Shown here piece by piece: positions 22,270-31,857 of a stretch of DNA of 57,262 bases. The stretch covers positions 1 to 57,262 of the forward strand of contig CABROF010000003.1 of assembly GCA_902472555.1 (NCBI GenBank), given 5' to 3'. The notes beneath the pieces were generated by a model. The model ran no database searches. It worked only from the letters and a program-made list of their open reading frames with translations, and was not told the origin of the DNA. A program made the position numbers and the translations under genes. How positions within the stretch are numbered: position 1 is the first letter of the stretch; each line of letters begins with the position of its first letter. Origin of the DNA: UMGS1851 sp900555605. GTDB taxonomy: Bacteria; Bacillota; Clostridia; UBA1212; UBA1255.

Positions 22270-24417
22270 ATGAGCGCAAAAAAGCGGCCGAATACGGCAG
22301 ATCATAAACACACAAAAAAGCAGCGGCCGTTCCGGGTCTTTATGAAAGGATTTTGGGCTGCGCTCCGGGTGGCGTGCAAAACCGCTTTTGCGGTTATATT
22401 GCTGGCTGCCTGTATTGCCGGCGGATTATTAATCGGTGTTGTAGCAGGATGTATTATTACGACACCTCCGCTGGAGGATGAAGATTTATATATATCCGGT
22501 TTTACCTCATTCATCTATGATAATGCAGGAGAAGTGATCGGACAGCTGAAGGGCTCTGAAAACATTAATCGCATTTGGGTCGAAATTGAAGAAGTTCCGC
22601 GCAACCTGCAGCATGCATTTGTCGCCATAGAAGATGAACGGTTTTACACCCATCCCGGCGTAGATGTCAAACGGACGATCAGCGCTTTCTTAGGATACTT
22701 TCTGCCCGGGATGTCCAGTCACGGAGGCAGTACTATTACACAGCAAGTAATCAAAAATGTCACAGGTGACGACGCGCAAAGTGTGCCAAGAAAAATCAGG
22801 GAGCAGTGGCGTGCTTATCAGCTTGAGAAAAATTACAATAAAAATGAAATATTGGAATTCTATGTAAACGTAATCTATATGGGACAGGATCTTTACGGGG
22901 TCAAAACCGCCGCCCAGGCATATTTTGAGAAGGATCTGTCTGAGCTTTCTTTGGCGGAATGCGCGTTTCTTGCCGGTATTACAAATAACCCGGGCCGTTA
23001 TAATCCGCTGACTACCACCGGCAGAAGCAACTGCTATAAACGGCAGATCATTATTTTAGATAAAATGCTGGAGCTGGGTTATATCTCTGAAGCCGAATAT
23101 ATCGAGGCGATTCAGACAGAATTAAAAATCAATGATGATTATAAAAAGGACGCCTCTTTAGCCTCAAAGCATTCCTATTTTGTAGAAGCGGTGATTTCCG
23201 ATGTGCGGGAAGCTTTTATGGAAGCCGGATACACAAAAACCCAGGCAAACAACCTGATCTACAATACGGGAATCACGATTATAACGACGCAGGACAGCGC
23301 GATCCAGCAGATCGTCAACGAAGAATTTACCAATCTCAGCAATTTTCCTGCGAACCATCTGTATACGGATCCCAAAGACATGGCACAGGCTTCAATTGTG
23401 ATTATGGATCATCATAATGGCCAGGTGCTAGCACTTTACGGCGGTTACGGGGAAAAAGATAAAAATCTGACTTTCAACCGTGCCATTTCTGCGCAGCGTC
23501 AGCCAGGGTCCTCTATCAAGCCGATTCTGGTCTATGCGCCTCTGATTGATCAAAAAATAATTACAGCGGGAACAGTAATCGACGATGCCCCCTCTTATCT
23601 TGACCCGCAAAAGCCCGATGAAATCTGGCCTACAAATGCGGATAACGCTTTTCACGGCTTGACTACGGTCCGCAGAGCCCTTGCCGATTCTTATAACGTT
23701 GTTGCAGTTAAGCTATATCAGGATCATCAGGAGCTGGGACTTTCCTATCTGAAAAAGCTTGGGATTGACAGGATGGAGGAAACGCAGCTCGCTCTGGCTC
23801 TTGGCGGAATGACAAACGGCGTGTCTACTATGCAGATGGCAGCTGCGTATGTACCGTTTGCAAACAGCGGCATATACTACGAACCGATCCTGTTTACAAA
23901 AGTATACGACAAGGATGGAAAACTTCTATTGGATAATACTTCCGACACCACGCTTGTATACGAGGACCACCGCACACCTTCGGTAATGACGTCGCTTTTA
24001 GAAGAGGTTGTAAAATCCGGTACAGGTACATCGACACAGGTGTATAACGGAAATCAAGAAAAAATCGCCACTGCAGGAAAAACAGGTACGACCTCCAGTA
24101 CGTATGACTACTGGTATGTTGGCTATACGCCGTATTACACCGCCGCCGTATGGTACGGTTATGACAAGCAAACAAGTATTTCCTATGCGGAACGCGGCGC
24201 GGCGACAAGGCTTTGGGGCGTGATTATGAATCGCATTCACAAAGACCTTGCGGCAAAAAGTTTTGCATACGGATCAGACCTTATCAGCTGTGACGTCTGT
24301 ACAAAATCCGGTAAATATCCTACCTCAGCCTGTTACAGTGCAAATTCCGTAAAAAAAGAGGTCTTTATGTCTGGGACACAGCCCACACCGCATGATTCCT
24401 GCACATATCATAAATAA
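22270..24417 (+). CDS. Class A penicillin-binding protein (PBP1A type)
   Basis: Bifunctional murein synthase of 715 residues. A membrane anchor (about 37-65) precedes a GT51 glycosyltransferase domain with the catalytic EDERFYTHPG (Glu121 and Glu123 region) and GGSTITQQ. The transpeptidase domain shows RQPGSSIKP (active-site Ser, SxxK), SYNV (SxN) and GKTGTTSS (KTG). It ends with a short Cys-containing tail (CDVCTKSGKYPTSAC). The ATG at 22270 follows GGAGGG by 4 nt. It would polymerise and cross-link peptidoglycan, plausibly together with the upstream M23 peptidase. Confidence 0.95.
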   Translation: MSAKKRPNTADHKHTKKQRPFRVFMKGFWAALRVACKTAFAVILLAACIAGGLLIGVVAGCIITTPPLEDEDLYISGFTSFIYDNAGEVIGQLKGSENINRIWVEIEEVPRNLQHAFVAIEDERFYTHPGVDVKRTISAFLGYFLPGMSSHGGSTITQQVIKNVTGDDAQSVPRKIREQWRAYQLEKNYNKNEILEFYVNVIYMGQDLYGVKTAAQAYFEKDLSELSLAECAFLAGITNNPGRYNPLTTTGRSNCYKRQIIILDKMLELGYISEAEYIEAIQTELKINDDYKKDASLASKHSYFVEAVISDVREAFMEAGYTKTQANNLIYNTGITIITTQDSAIQQIVNEEFTNLSNFPANHLYTDPKDMAQASIVIMDHHNGQVLALYGGYGEKDKNLTFNRAISAQRQPGSSIKPILVYAPLIDQKIITAGTVIDDAPSYLDPQKPDEIWPTNADNAFHGLTTVRRALADSYNVVAVKLYQDHQELGLSYLKKLGIDRMEETQLALALGGMTNGVSTMQMAAAYVPFANSGIYYEPILFTKVYDKDGKLLLDNTSDTTLVYEDHRTPSVMTSLLEEVVKSGTGTSTQVYNGNQEKIATAGKTGTTSSTYDYWYVGYTPYYTAAVWYGYDKQTSISYAERGAATRLWGVIMNRIHKDLAAKSFAYGSDLISCDVCTKSGKYPTSACYSANSVKKEVFMSGTQPTPHDSCTYHK

Positions 24418-24451
24418 TTATTATAAATTAGCATTACAAATTGAGAAGAAG

Positions 24452-24480
24452 CTGTATCAAAGCTAAAAACTTTGATACAG
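24452..24480. terminator. Hairpin between converging PBP and CoaD-like genes
   Basis: CTGTATCAAAG (24452-24462) and CTTTGATACAG (24470-24480) are perfect 11-bp arms around a 7-nt loop, flanked by complementary GAAGAAG and CTTCTTC segments. Pyrimidine-rich rather than pure T tracts follow on both strands. It probably terminates both genes. Confidence 0.75.
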
Positions 24481-24507
24481 CCCCTTCTTCAGTCATTCTA
24501 TAAGCTT

Positions 24508-25002
24508 TTAGAACTTGTTTTTTATGTATGCGTATACATTTTCCGGAATTTGATCCCGGAACTCTTCAATCAGACCTTCTTCCGTCAGCCATCTGATATT
24601 GGAAGAACGCAGATTCAAATGGCTGGGAATTAAATGGACCGGTACGTCTAAGTCAATTACACTGCGGATCAATTCCAGCTCCTTTTCAACGTGAATGGTT
24701 GGATGAAAGCTCCGTGCCACACCGTCCGCTTTCAGCTTATCAATCGAATCGGCAAGCCAGCCTTCATTTTCAATATATACGGATACGTTATCCAAGCCTT
24801 CCTCCGCAGCCGCGGCTTCAATCAGCGCTTTCATGTCTGCGGAAGGGATCCAGCGCCTGTGCTCGTCGCATTTGAGCGTCATGATGACTGCAACAACATG
24901 ATCGCTGCGTTCTGATAAATAACGCAGCGAGTTCATATGCCCTGTGGTAACAGGATCATAATTTCCAGGTAAAAGTACGGTTCCCAAAAACTTTTTATTC
25001 AT
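24508..25002 (-). CDS. Divergent CoaD-like nucleotidyltransferase
   Basis: The protein has 164 residues and resembles phosphopantetheine adenylyltransferase (CoaD). The nucleotide-binding motif GNYDPVTTGH matches the family T/HxGH site, and overall length is right. Two usually conserved regions are altered: RGLRAVSDFEYE appears as RSFHPTIHVEKELE, and the ISSSxVR signature as LRSSNIRW. It may be a paralogue with another substrate, or this organism's only CoaD in diverged form. The ATG at 25002 has GGAGGG about 10 nt upstream, inside the end of the EF-G-like gene; the two genes are clearly coupled. Confidence 0.7.
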   Translation of the reverse strand: MNKKFLGTVLLPGNYDPVTTGHMNSLRYLSERSDHVVAVIMTLKCDEHRRWIPSADMKALIEAAAAEEGLDNVSVYIENEGWLADSIDKLKADGVARSFHPTIHVEKELELIRSVIDLDVPVHLIPSHLNLRSSNIRWLTEEGLIEEFRDQIPENVYAYIKNKF

Positions 25003-25018
25003 TAGAAGCCTTCCCTCC

Positions 25019-27091
25019 TCAGTCCTCATCGTCGTCGCTCATGTTCTTCTTCGCTTCATCAATTATTTTCTGTGCAATATTTGCCGGAACCTCATCATAA
25101 CGTACAAATTCTGAAGTAAAACTTCCGCGGGCCTGCGTCATGGAACGAAGATCCGTCGCATATTTAAACATCTCTGCATACGGAACTTCCGCAACAATTT
25201 CCTGCATATTCTTCGGCAGCGGATTCATCCCCAGCACACGGCCCCGCCGCTTGTTCAAATCTCCCATAACCGCACCGGTATAATCATCCGGGACAACAAT
25301 GCTGACACTCATAACAGGTTCCAAAAGGACTGGAGATGCCATAGGAAGTCCCTTCTTATATGCCAAAGACGCAGCAACCTTAAAGGCCATTTCCGACGAG
25401 TCTACAGGATGATAGGAACCGTCAACAAGCGTTGCCTTCAATCCGACCATCGGATAACCTGCCAATACACCCTTCCTGATGCTGTCCTGCAGACCCTTTT
25501 CCACAGCCGGAAAATAGTTTTTCGGGACTGCGCCGCCGAATACTTTTTCGCCGAATTCTAATCCAGGTTTTTCTCCGGGCTCAAAAATGATTTTCACATG
25601 ACCGTACTGTCCGTGTCCGCCTGATTGTTTTTTGTGTTTGCCTTCGACTTCCACTCTCTTGCGGATTGCCTCCCGATATGCAATCTTCGGATCCGTTAAA
25701 TCAACGCTGACAGAATATTTGGCTTTTAACTTATTTACAATAATATCAAGATGCTGTTCTCCTACTCCGGAAATCATCATTTGAGAGGTTTCTGCATCCT
25801 GTGCGAAGCGGAACGTCGGATCTTCATCCTGCAGCCGGGAAAGCCCCTGGCTGATCTTTTCCTCATCGCCTTTTGCCTTAGGCGTAATGGCAAGTGATAT
25901 CTGCGGTGCTGGAAATACAATCGGATCGATAAAAACAGGCTTTGTCTTTGTGCAAAGCGTATCATTGGTCGCTGTTACGGAAAGCTTCGAAACCGCACCG
26001 ATATCACCGGCAATCAATTCCGAAACAGGAAGCTGTTTCTTTCCCCGCAGGTTGAATACTTGTGCAATTCTCTCATCAGCGCCCTTTGCGCTGTTAAACA
26101 ACACGGAATCCCCTTTAATTGTGCCGGAATAGACCCGGAACAACGACAGGCGTCCGACAAACGGGTCGGCAATGGTCTTGAAAACAAACGCTGCCGGCGC
26201 ACCTGCCGCATCAGGCGCAAGTACAACGTCGTTTCCTTCCGCGTCCTTTGCCTGAATACTGCCTCTGTCCGTAGGAGACGGCATATAATTAACAAGAAAA
26301 TCAGAAAGCTCTCTGACTCCCATATTTTCATAAGCGGCGCCGATCAGCACAGGTGCGCAAATACATGCGTTGATCGCCTTTTTCAGCCCGCGGATAATCT
26401 CCTCCTCTGTAAACATCTCACCGCCGAAAAACTTTTCCATCAGCATATCGTCTGATTCTGCCACTGCCTCTGAAATATTCATATGAATTTCGTCCACTTC
26501 GTCTTTCAGTTCGTCCGGGATCTCGGTATCCACTAATTTTCCTGATTTATCAAATAATTTTGCCTTTCTGGTCACGGTATCCACATAGCCTGCAAGTTTT
26601 CTGTCTTTCCGAATCGGAAGCTGTAGTGCGACGCAAGAGTTCCCAAACAGGGATTTGATTTCCGTATACAGTTTTTCAAAATCCGCGGTCTCATCATTTA
26701 ATTTGTTGAAATAAAACGCACGGGGAATATTTTTGCTGTTGACACAGTCCCAAGCCTTCTCCGTACCGACCGCCACGGTGCCGGCCACAACGATCACCGC
26801 AGAATCTGCTACCTGTACGCCTTCCAGCATTTCACCGACGAAATCAAAATATCCCGGGGTATCGATAATATTTACACGCGCACCGTTCCAATCATATGGA
26901 GCCAGTGCGGTATTAATCGATACATTACGCTTTGTCTCTTCCTGGTCGTAATCCAAAGCAGTATTGCCGTCCGTAATGCGTCCGAGACGATCAATTGCTT
27001 TCGCATTAAACAGCATCGCTTCCGCCAAAGAAGTCTTACCGGAGCCGCCGTGTCCCAAGAATACAACATTGCGAAAATCTGAACTCTTCAT
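25019..27091 (-). CDS. Elongation factor G-like GTPase (EF-G2 type)
   Basis: Translational GTPase of 690 residues with the five-domain EF-G layout. Visible are the G1 loop (GHGGSGKTS, residues 13-21), G3 (DTPG, 77-80), and the domain IV segments KKQSGGHGQYGHVKI and GYPMVGLKATLVDG. The G4 motif, normally NKxD, reads N129-K-L-N132. The start MKSSDFRNVVFLGHGG resembles the EF-G2 group found beside the canonical fusA in Clostridia and Thermotoga, and it is not in an rpsL-rpsG-tuf operon. The ATG at 27091 has AGGAGG 9 nt upstream. Ribosome binding is likely, but its exact task is not established for this group. Confidence 0.88.
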   Translation of the reverse strand: MKSSDFRNVVFLGHGGSGKTSLAEAMLFNAKAIDRLGRITDGNTALDYDQEETKRNVSINTALAPYDWNGARVNIIDTPGYFDFVGEMLEGVQVADSAVIVVAGTVAVGTEKAWDCVNSKNIPRAFYFNKLNDETADFEKLYTEIKSLFGNSCVALQLPIRKDRKLAGYVDTVTRKAKLFDKSGKLVDTEIPDELKDEVDEIHMNISEAVAESDDMLMEKFFGGEMFTEEEIIRGLKKAINACICAPVLIGAAYENMGVRELSDFLVNYMPSPTDRGSIQAKDAEGNDVVLAPDAAGAPAAFVFKTIADPFVGRLSLFRVYSGTIKGDSVLFNSAKGADERIAQVFNLRGKKQLPVSELIAGDIGAVSKLSVTATNDTLCTKTKPVFIDPIVFPAPQISLAITPKAKGDEEKISQGLSRLQDEDPTFRFAQDAETSQMMISGVGEQHLDIIVNKLKAKYSVSVDLTDPKIAYREAIRKRVEVEGKHKKQSGGHGQYGHVKIIFEPGEKPGLEFGEKVFGGAVPKNYFPAVEKGLQDSIRKGVLAGYPMVGLKATLVDGSYHPVDSSEMAFKVAASLAYKKGLPMASPVLLEPVMSVSIVVPDDYTGAVMGDLNKRRGRVLGMNPLPKNMQEIVAEVPYAEMFKYATDLRSMTQARGSFTSEFVRYDEVPANIAQKIIDEAKKNMSDDDED

Positions 27092-27300
27092 ACAAACATT
27101 CCTCCTATTGAACAATATGTCTTTTTGCTTACGATACACTTGCCTAAACTGAAACAAGCGAAAACTGAATTTAGTATAACACCGTAAGTCCGATATTGTC
27201 AAACAGATTATCACACTGCTTGTTGCAGAACAATTTTATATATTGTATAATCCGAACATTCAGATATATCCGGGATGAAAAGGGAACGGAGGGTTTACTT

Positions 27301-28164
27301 ATGAAAACAGGAATTGCCTGTGATTATCTTCGCATTTACGGCGATAGAGACGGATTAGAAAGAATGAAAAAGCACGGTTATGATTGTTTGGATTATTCAG
27401 GCTTTATCGATACAGACAGCACGCTGTTTTCGGTAAGTGAAGCTGCGTTTGAACAAAGGCTTCTGCAGATGCGGCAGGCTGCGCTGGACTGCGGAATTGA
27501 AATATCACAGGCCCACGGGCCATGGCGGTCTCCTCCGCATGACTATGCACCGGAGCAGCGAGCCGAACGTTTTGAGAAAATGGTAAAATCCATCCGCGGC
27601 GCGGCAATCCTCGGATGCCCCTATTTGGTGATTCATCCGATTATGCCCTTTGGTGCTGCCCAGGACCCGGAACCACAGCGGACTTATGAGATCAATTATG
27701 ACTTTATGCAAAAGCTCAGCGAGGCGGGCCGTGATCATAATGTTGTCGTATGTCTTGAAAATATGCCTATGACAAACCTTTCTCTTTCCCGCCCTGCAGA
27801 AATTCTGTCGTTTGTGAAAGAGATCAACACGCCGTGGCTGCGCATCTGTCTGGATACCGGCCACGTCTCTGTGTTCGACGAATCGCCGGCAGATGCCGTA
27901 AGATTGATCGGAAAGGAATACCTGCGCGTGCTGCACGTTCACGACAATAACGGGCGCAGTGATTTGCATTGGATTCCATATACAGGCGTAATCGATTGGA
28001 AGGACTTCAGCAGGGCGCTGCAAGAGATTGATTTTAAAGGCGTACTCTCTCTGGAAACCGCTGTTACAAAAGAGATCCCGGCACATATCAGAGAACACTT
28101 CGAAATCGGACTTGCCGCGATTGCAAAAGAACTTGCAAATTGTAAAATAAGCAATTTAATTTAA
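27301..28164 (+). CDS. Sugar phosphate isomerase/epimerase family protein (AP endonuclease 2-like TIM barrel)
   Basis: The protein has 287 residues. Motifs of the xylose-isomerase-like barrel with its divalent-metal site are visible: SQAHGPW, YLVIHPIMPFG, VVVCLENMP, LRICLDTGHVS, LHVHDNNG and GVLSLETA. Family members isomerise or epimerise sugars or inositols; the substrate cannot be told from sequence. The ATG at 27301 follows GGAGGG by 7 nt. Its stop codon overlaps the stop of the converging YhbY gene by 4 bp. It stands alone, with no sugar operon around it. Confidence 0.85.
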   Translation: MKTGIACDYLRIYGDRDGLERMKKHGYDCLDYSGFIDTDSTLFSVSEAAFEQRLLQMRQAALDCGIEISQAHGPWRSPPHDYAPEQRAERFEKMVKSIRGAAILGCPYLVIHPIMPFGAAQDPEPQRTYEINYDFMQKLSEAGRDHNVVVCLENMPMTNLSLSRPAEILSFVKEINTPWLRICLDTGHVSVFDESPADAVRLIGKEYLRVLHVHDNNGRSDLHWIPYTGVIDWKDFSRALQEIDFKGVLSLETAVTKEIPAHIREHFEIGLAAIAKELANCKISNLI

Positions 28165-28454
28165 AGGCATTGCGCGTATTGGTTCTTCTTTATATTCTGC
28201 TTGTACAAAACAAATCTGCTGCCGATTACCTGAACCAATTCGCTGTCTGTCGCACGGGCGGCCAGTTCCCCCGCTTCTCTGGCCGAATACGCCGAGGTAT
28301 TCAGGACGCGCAGCTTGATCAGTTCTCTCGCAGTAAGTGCCTCTGCGATCTGCCGCAGCAGTGTTTCTTCTATGCCGCCCTTTCCTATTTGGAAAATCGT
28401 GTCCAATCGGTTCGCACTGCAGCGCAGATTTGCGCGTTGCCTGCTTGTCAGCAT
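28161..28454 (-). CDS. yhbY: YhbY family RNA-binding protein (CRM domain)
   Basis: The protein has 97 residues and is a single CRS1-YhbY domain: MLTSRQRANLRCSANRLDTIF, the GKGGIEETLLRQI loop (GxxG type), and ELIKLRVLNTSA. Family members associate with pre-50S ribosomal particles. Its TAA shares 4 bp with the stop of the opposite gene. Upstream, 28455-28610 contains a long palindromic stretch around CATTCTGCGAATG, possibly the terminator of yqfD. Confidence 0.93.
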   Translation of the reverse strand: MLTSRQRANLRCSANRLDTIFQIGKGGIEETLLRQIAEALTARELIKLRVLNTSAYSAREAGELAARATDSELVQVIGSRFVLYKQNIKKNQYAQCL

Positions 28455-28610
28455 GGGTTCATTCCACCTTTTCGCTTAAAACAATGATCATACGGCATCC
28501 ACATTCTGCGAATGCCGTATGATAGAATAACATATCTGCCGTAATCCGGCAAGCCGCTCCCTGCCTCTTGCCGCACGGACTGCATTGCCCGCAGGGAAAA
28601 TAGAATCCGT

Positions 28611-29852
28611 TTATTCCGTTAGCGCTCTGTCGATCCCGATATTTTCTGCACATTCCGCAGTAATGCGAACCATTGAAACGCCGCTTTCATTTTCAAACCA
28701 TTCCACTTTTGTATCGAGAATTTCGGCGGCATCCGGAATTTTGTCATTAAGAAGATCCATTGCTTTCAGCTCTGCCCGGTCGGCCGCTTCCGCCGGCGAA
28801 ACGGTAATCACATACTGCGCCATCTCATATTCCATACGTTTTGATATTCCGATGGGAAGCGCCGTGCCGCCCGGCAGCGTAATATATTCTTCCACATAAA
28901 TGCTGTTTGCGTTTTGATAGCTGCTGTCCTCTACCCAAGGCAGGATTTCTTTACCCGGCAGCGGAATCCGCAGACCGAACAGCAGGATTGTTTTTTGGGT
29001 GTTCTCATTCCCGGTCGGCCTGTAAACCGTAACCTCGGTCTCCACCGCAGCCTCTGCGGAATACCAGACGATCCCTCGAACTGTTCCGCGTGCATGTACA
29101 TAACGTGTCAGCGCGTTTTCTTCCGGCAGATCCTCTTTCCGGACCGTTCCGGAGATAATAATCTGCCCCTTTTGTACGGGAACATCCTCCTGCAGAACGG
29201 GAACGCCTTGTTCTACAACAATTTTACGAATCACCGCATCCTTTGCAGCAACAATGTCACACGGCATATCCTCCGGAACCTCGGAAGTGGTGCCCGGCTC
29301 ATAAAACGTGCCGCGTTTTAGTTCAATATACATTTTTGTTCCTTGTTTTTTTACCCCGACCCAGGCCAATTCCGGCTGACCTGCAAGCAGCTGCTCCGAC
29401 AGTTTTTGTGTGCTTACGCTGTCTACCAGGATTCCCGGCTGGATTCCTAAATTTTTCAGGATCGTTTTGGTGCGGAGAATATCCTCCGCCTGACCGCCCG
29501 TCACTTCCACGGACCAAAGCATGGAACTCAAAAGCACAAAAAGTGCACACAAAATCACGGCGCCGACGGCAAACAGCTTTCTTTTTCTATAACGCCGCAG
29601 AAAAAAAAGAAAGCCGTTCTTTTCCAAAATATGTACGCTGCATCTGCTTTTCAGCGCAACCTGTTTGAGCTTTTTTTTGAAATCTTTGGCATATAAGCAC
29701 AGTTCAAAATGATTGGGATCTCTCCGTGTCAGATCCCATACGGAAATTCCGCGCCGCAGACAGATATTCAAAAATTTTTCCGGCTGCCTGCCTCGGATCC
29801 GAATCCGTACATAGCCGCAAAAATAACGCCATATTTTATTCAATCTCATCAT
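28611..29852 (-). CDS. yqfD: Sporulation protein YqfD
   Basis: The protein has 413 residues. An N-terminal cytoplasmic region (about 1-85), one membrane helix (LFAVGAVILCALFVLLSSM, about 92-110) and a large external part with WVGVKKQGTKMYIELKRG and QGVPVLQEDVPVQKGQIIISG match the YqfD family, transcribed in the mother cell during sporulation. The start overlaps the yqfC stop (ATGA), the usual yqfC-yqfD order. Molecular role not established. Confidence 0.93.
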   Translation of the reverse strand: MMRLNKIWRYFCGYVRIRIRGRQPEKFLNICLRRGISVWDLTRRDPNHFELCLYAKDFKKKLKQVALKSRCSVHILEKNGFLFFLRRYRKRKLFAVGAVILCALFVLLSSMLWSVEVTGGQAEDILRTKTILKNLGIQPGILVDSVSTQKLSEQLLAGQPELAWVGVKKQGTKMYIELKRGTFYEPGTTSEVPEDMPCDIVAAKDAVIRKIVVEQGVPVLQEDVPVQKGQIIISGTVRKEDLPEENALTRYVHARGTVRGIVWYSAEAAVETEVTVYRPTGNENTQKTILLFGLRIPLPGKEILPWVEDSSYQNANSIYVEEYITLPGGTALPIGISKRMEYEMAQYVITVSPAEAADRAELKAMDLLNDKIPDAAEILDTKVEWFENESGVSMVRITAECAENIGIDRALTE

Positions 29853-30115
29853 CTCCCGCAGTCGGATCCGCCGTTATACGCAATTTTTGTGATTTTTCCC
29901 TCTATCCGTATATATTCATTTGTAATTTCTTTGATATCAAGGTTTCTGCCTTCTACATAGAGATCTCCTATATTCGTTATAATTTTGATGACTTTTGAAT
30001 CGTATTCTCTCAAACCTTTATGATTATTTACTTCTGTCAGAGAATCTCCTAACAATTTAACGGAAGGAACGCGGAGGACCACATCGGCGGGCATTCCGAG
30101 AATTTCATGTTTCAT
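29849..30115 (-). CDS. yqfC: Sporulation protein YqfC (YabP/YqfC family)
   Basis: The protein has 88 residues, contains VPSVKLLGDSLTEVNNHKGL and ITNEYIRIEGKITKI, and is typical of the small YabP/YqfC spore-formation family. The ATG at 30115 is preceded by GGAGGAG at 8 nt and overlaps the stop of the deacetylase gene (ATGA). It forms an overlapping chain with yqfD and the deacetylase. Confidence 0.93.
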   Translation of the reverse strand: MKHEILGMPADVVLRVPSVKLLGDSLTEVNNHKGLREYDSKVIKIITNIGDLYVEGRNLDIKEITNEYIRIEGKITKIAYNGGSDCGR

Positions 30116-30969
30116 GACCAAAGCTCCTCCGGCGTTCCGAATTCATATCCCATGTCCCGTGCAGTTTCGATAATATCCTTTAGCGCTTCCGCATTATCCT
30201 TTGAAACCGCGTGCAGAAGCAGGATCGCGCCGTTATGCAGATTATCCGTCACCATTTGGAGCGCGTAATCTGCGCCCTTCTGTTTATCCGTCAGCCAGTC
30301 CTGATAAGCAAAGCTCCAAAGAATACATTTATGGTTCAGAGAATCTGCCACCGTCAGCACCGTATCATTATATTCCCCCTTCGGCGGACGCAGAAAACGC
30401 ATATGCCTTCCGAATTTATCAAAAAACAGCCGATCAAGCTCCAGAATTTCACTTTCAACTTTGGAGGCGGAAATTTCCGGCAGCGAATAGTGGCGCATAG
30501 TGTGGTTTCCCACCTCATGTCCCTCTTCCACCATCCGCCTGATAAGCTCCGCATTTTGATCAAAATAATCTCCGGTAATAAAGAAAATGGCTTTTACACC
30601 CGTTTCTTGCAATGTATCCAGAATCTGCGCCGTATAACCGTTTTCATATCCTTCATCAAAAGTCAGATAAATTTTCATCTGATTTGGATCGGCAATATAT
30701 CGGCCGCCATGCGCCTGAAGCACCGAAACCTCTTCGCGTCCCACTTCCGGCAGGGCATGATCCTTTGCGCGCTTCAGCCCCCAACGATAGATATGCTTTC
30801 CGTTTACGGCAATTGTACTGGCCTCTGTTGATATCTCATCAGCATATGCAGCGAGGGGAGTTCCCTGTCCCTGCCGCTGCAAAACCGGAAATACCAAAAC
30901 CGCCATCAGCAAAATCACAGGCATAATTACATAAATCGCTCTGAATTTTAAAGGTTTATCCTTGGTCAT
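30112..30969 (-). CDS. pdaA: PdaA-type polysaccharide deacetylase (spore cortex)
   Basis: The protein has 285 residues, with an N-terminal membrane/signal segment (about 10-35) followed by a NodB carbohydrate esterase family 4 domain: YLTFDEGYENGYTAQIL (metal Asp region), GHEVGNHTMRHYSLPE (HxxxH zinc ligands), RPPKGEYN and ILLLHAVSKDNAEAL. This matches delta-lactam-forming N-acetylmuramic acid deacetylases that modify spore cortex peptidoglycan. The family motif TFDDG appears as TFDEG, as in known PdaA proteins. The ATG at 30969 has GGGAG 7 nt upstream. Coupled to yqfC and yqfD, it supports a sporulation role. Confidence 0.9.
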   Translation of the reverse strand: MTKDKPLKFRAIYVIMPVILLMAVLVFPVLQRQGQGTPLAAYADEISTEASTIAVNGKHIYRWGLKRAKDHALPEVGREEVSVLQAHGGRYIADPNQMKIYLTFDEGYENGYTAQILDTLQETGVKAIFFITGDYFDQNAELIRRMVEEGHEVGNHTMRHYSLPEISASKVESEILELDRLFFDKFGRHMRFLRPPKGEYNDTVLTVADSLNHKCILWSFAYQDWLTDKQKGADYALQMVTDNLHNGAILLLHAVSKDNAEALKDIIETARDMGYEFGTPEELWS

Positions 30970-31069
30970 AAAAACACTCCCATCGTGCATTTGCAGTTCG
31001 TCTGCTCATTCTACAATATGCGCGCAGGAGTGGGATAAGAACCGATTGCCCCGGATAAAAGTATCCCGG

Positions 31070-31834
31070 TTATTTATCGTCTAACGAGGTTAAATAATTC
31101 GTTTTGATCAGGCTGTCGTCGCCCTTTTGTATGACAAGCTCTTTTTCTGCAGACCAAGTAACAATGCAGCCCGCTCTTTTCAGATTCTCAATCGTGCTGT
31201 TGCTTCCGCCCATCAGAATCGTACTTTGCATAGAGGCGGAATTTCCGATTGCAACAATAGTCAGCGGTGTTGTGCAGCGCACTCCGTTCACCGCAATATA
31301 ACGGTCATTTACCACGCGGATTTCCGACATTGCGAGAATACGCTGTCCGTTAATAGAAATTGCCTGGGCGGAAGATGCGCGCAGCTCGTTGATCAGAATC
31401 AGCAGCAGGTCCTGCGTTCGGACCAGATCGTCCGGATCGCTGAACTGAAGCTCAATGCTCAGACCTTCTCCCTGAACTGTGGTCAGACCCGCAAAGGTCC
31501 TGATATCGTGCAGTTCTTTTGCAAGCTGTTCGATTTGCTGCTCCGTATTTCCTTTGAGCAGTACGTCTAATCGCTGCTGCAGCTCTTCCTTTTCGATTTC
31601 CGCCTGTTCCAGCTCACTGTACAGACGATTGATGGTTCTCGTTAAATTCTCTGTTTCGGCAAGGGCGGCACGGTCCTCCTTCCCTGCCGCCTTCAGGCTC
31701 TTATATTGGAGTGCAATCAGAATACCAAGAAAAATACACACAACGGTAAGTGCAGTATTGCGAATCCATTTTCTCAGGATACGTTTTCTTTTTTGCAGCT
31801 GCTCTTTTTTTGTCAAGGTCTGTTTTTCAGCCAT
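31070..31834 (-). CDS. DUF881 family membrane protein (first of pair)
   Basis: The protein has 254 residues: basic cytoplasmic start, one membrane helix (about 26-45), coiled coil (about 55-105) and a DUF881 domain (GEGLSIELQFSDPDD, INELRASSAQAISINGQRI, EIRVVNDRYIAVNGVR). Function unknown; DUF881 genes often accompany division and sporulation genes in Firmicutes. The ATG at 31834 follows AGGAGG by 8 nt; upstream reading to 31861 would only use a TTG. It lies 23 bp after its paralogue. Confidence 0.88.
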   Translation of the reverse strand: MAEKQTLTKKEQLQKRKRILRKWIRNTALTVVCIFLGILIALQYKSLKAAGKEDRAALAETENLTRTINRLYSELEQAEIEKEELQQRLDVLLKGNTEQQIEQLAKELHDIRTFAGLTTVQGEGLSIELQFSDPDDLVRTQDLLLILINELRASSAQAISINGQRILAMSEIRVVNDRYIAVNGVRCTTPLTIVAIGNSASMQSTILMGGSNSTIENLKRAGCIVTWSAEKELVIQKGDDSLIKTNYLTSLDDK

Positions 31835-31857
31835 TTGGATAACCTCCTGTTTTTCCG

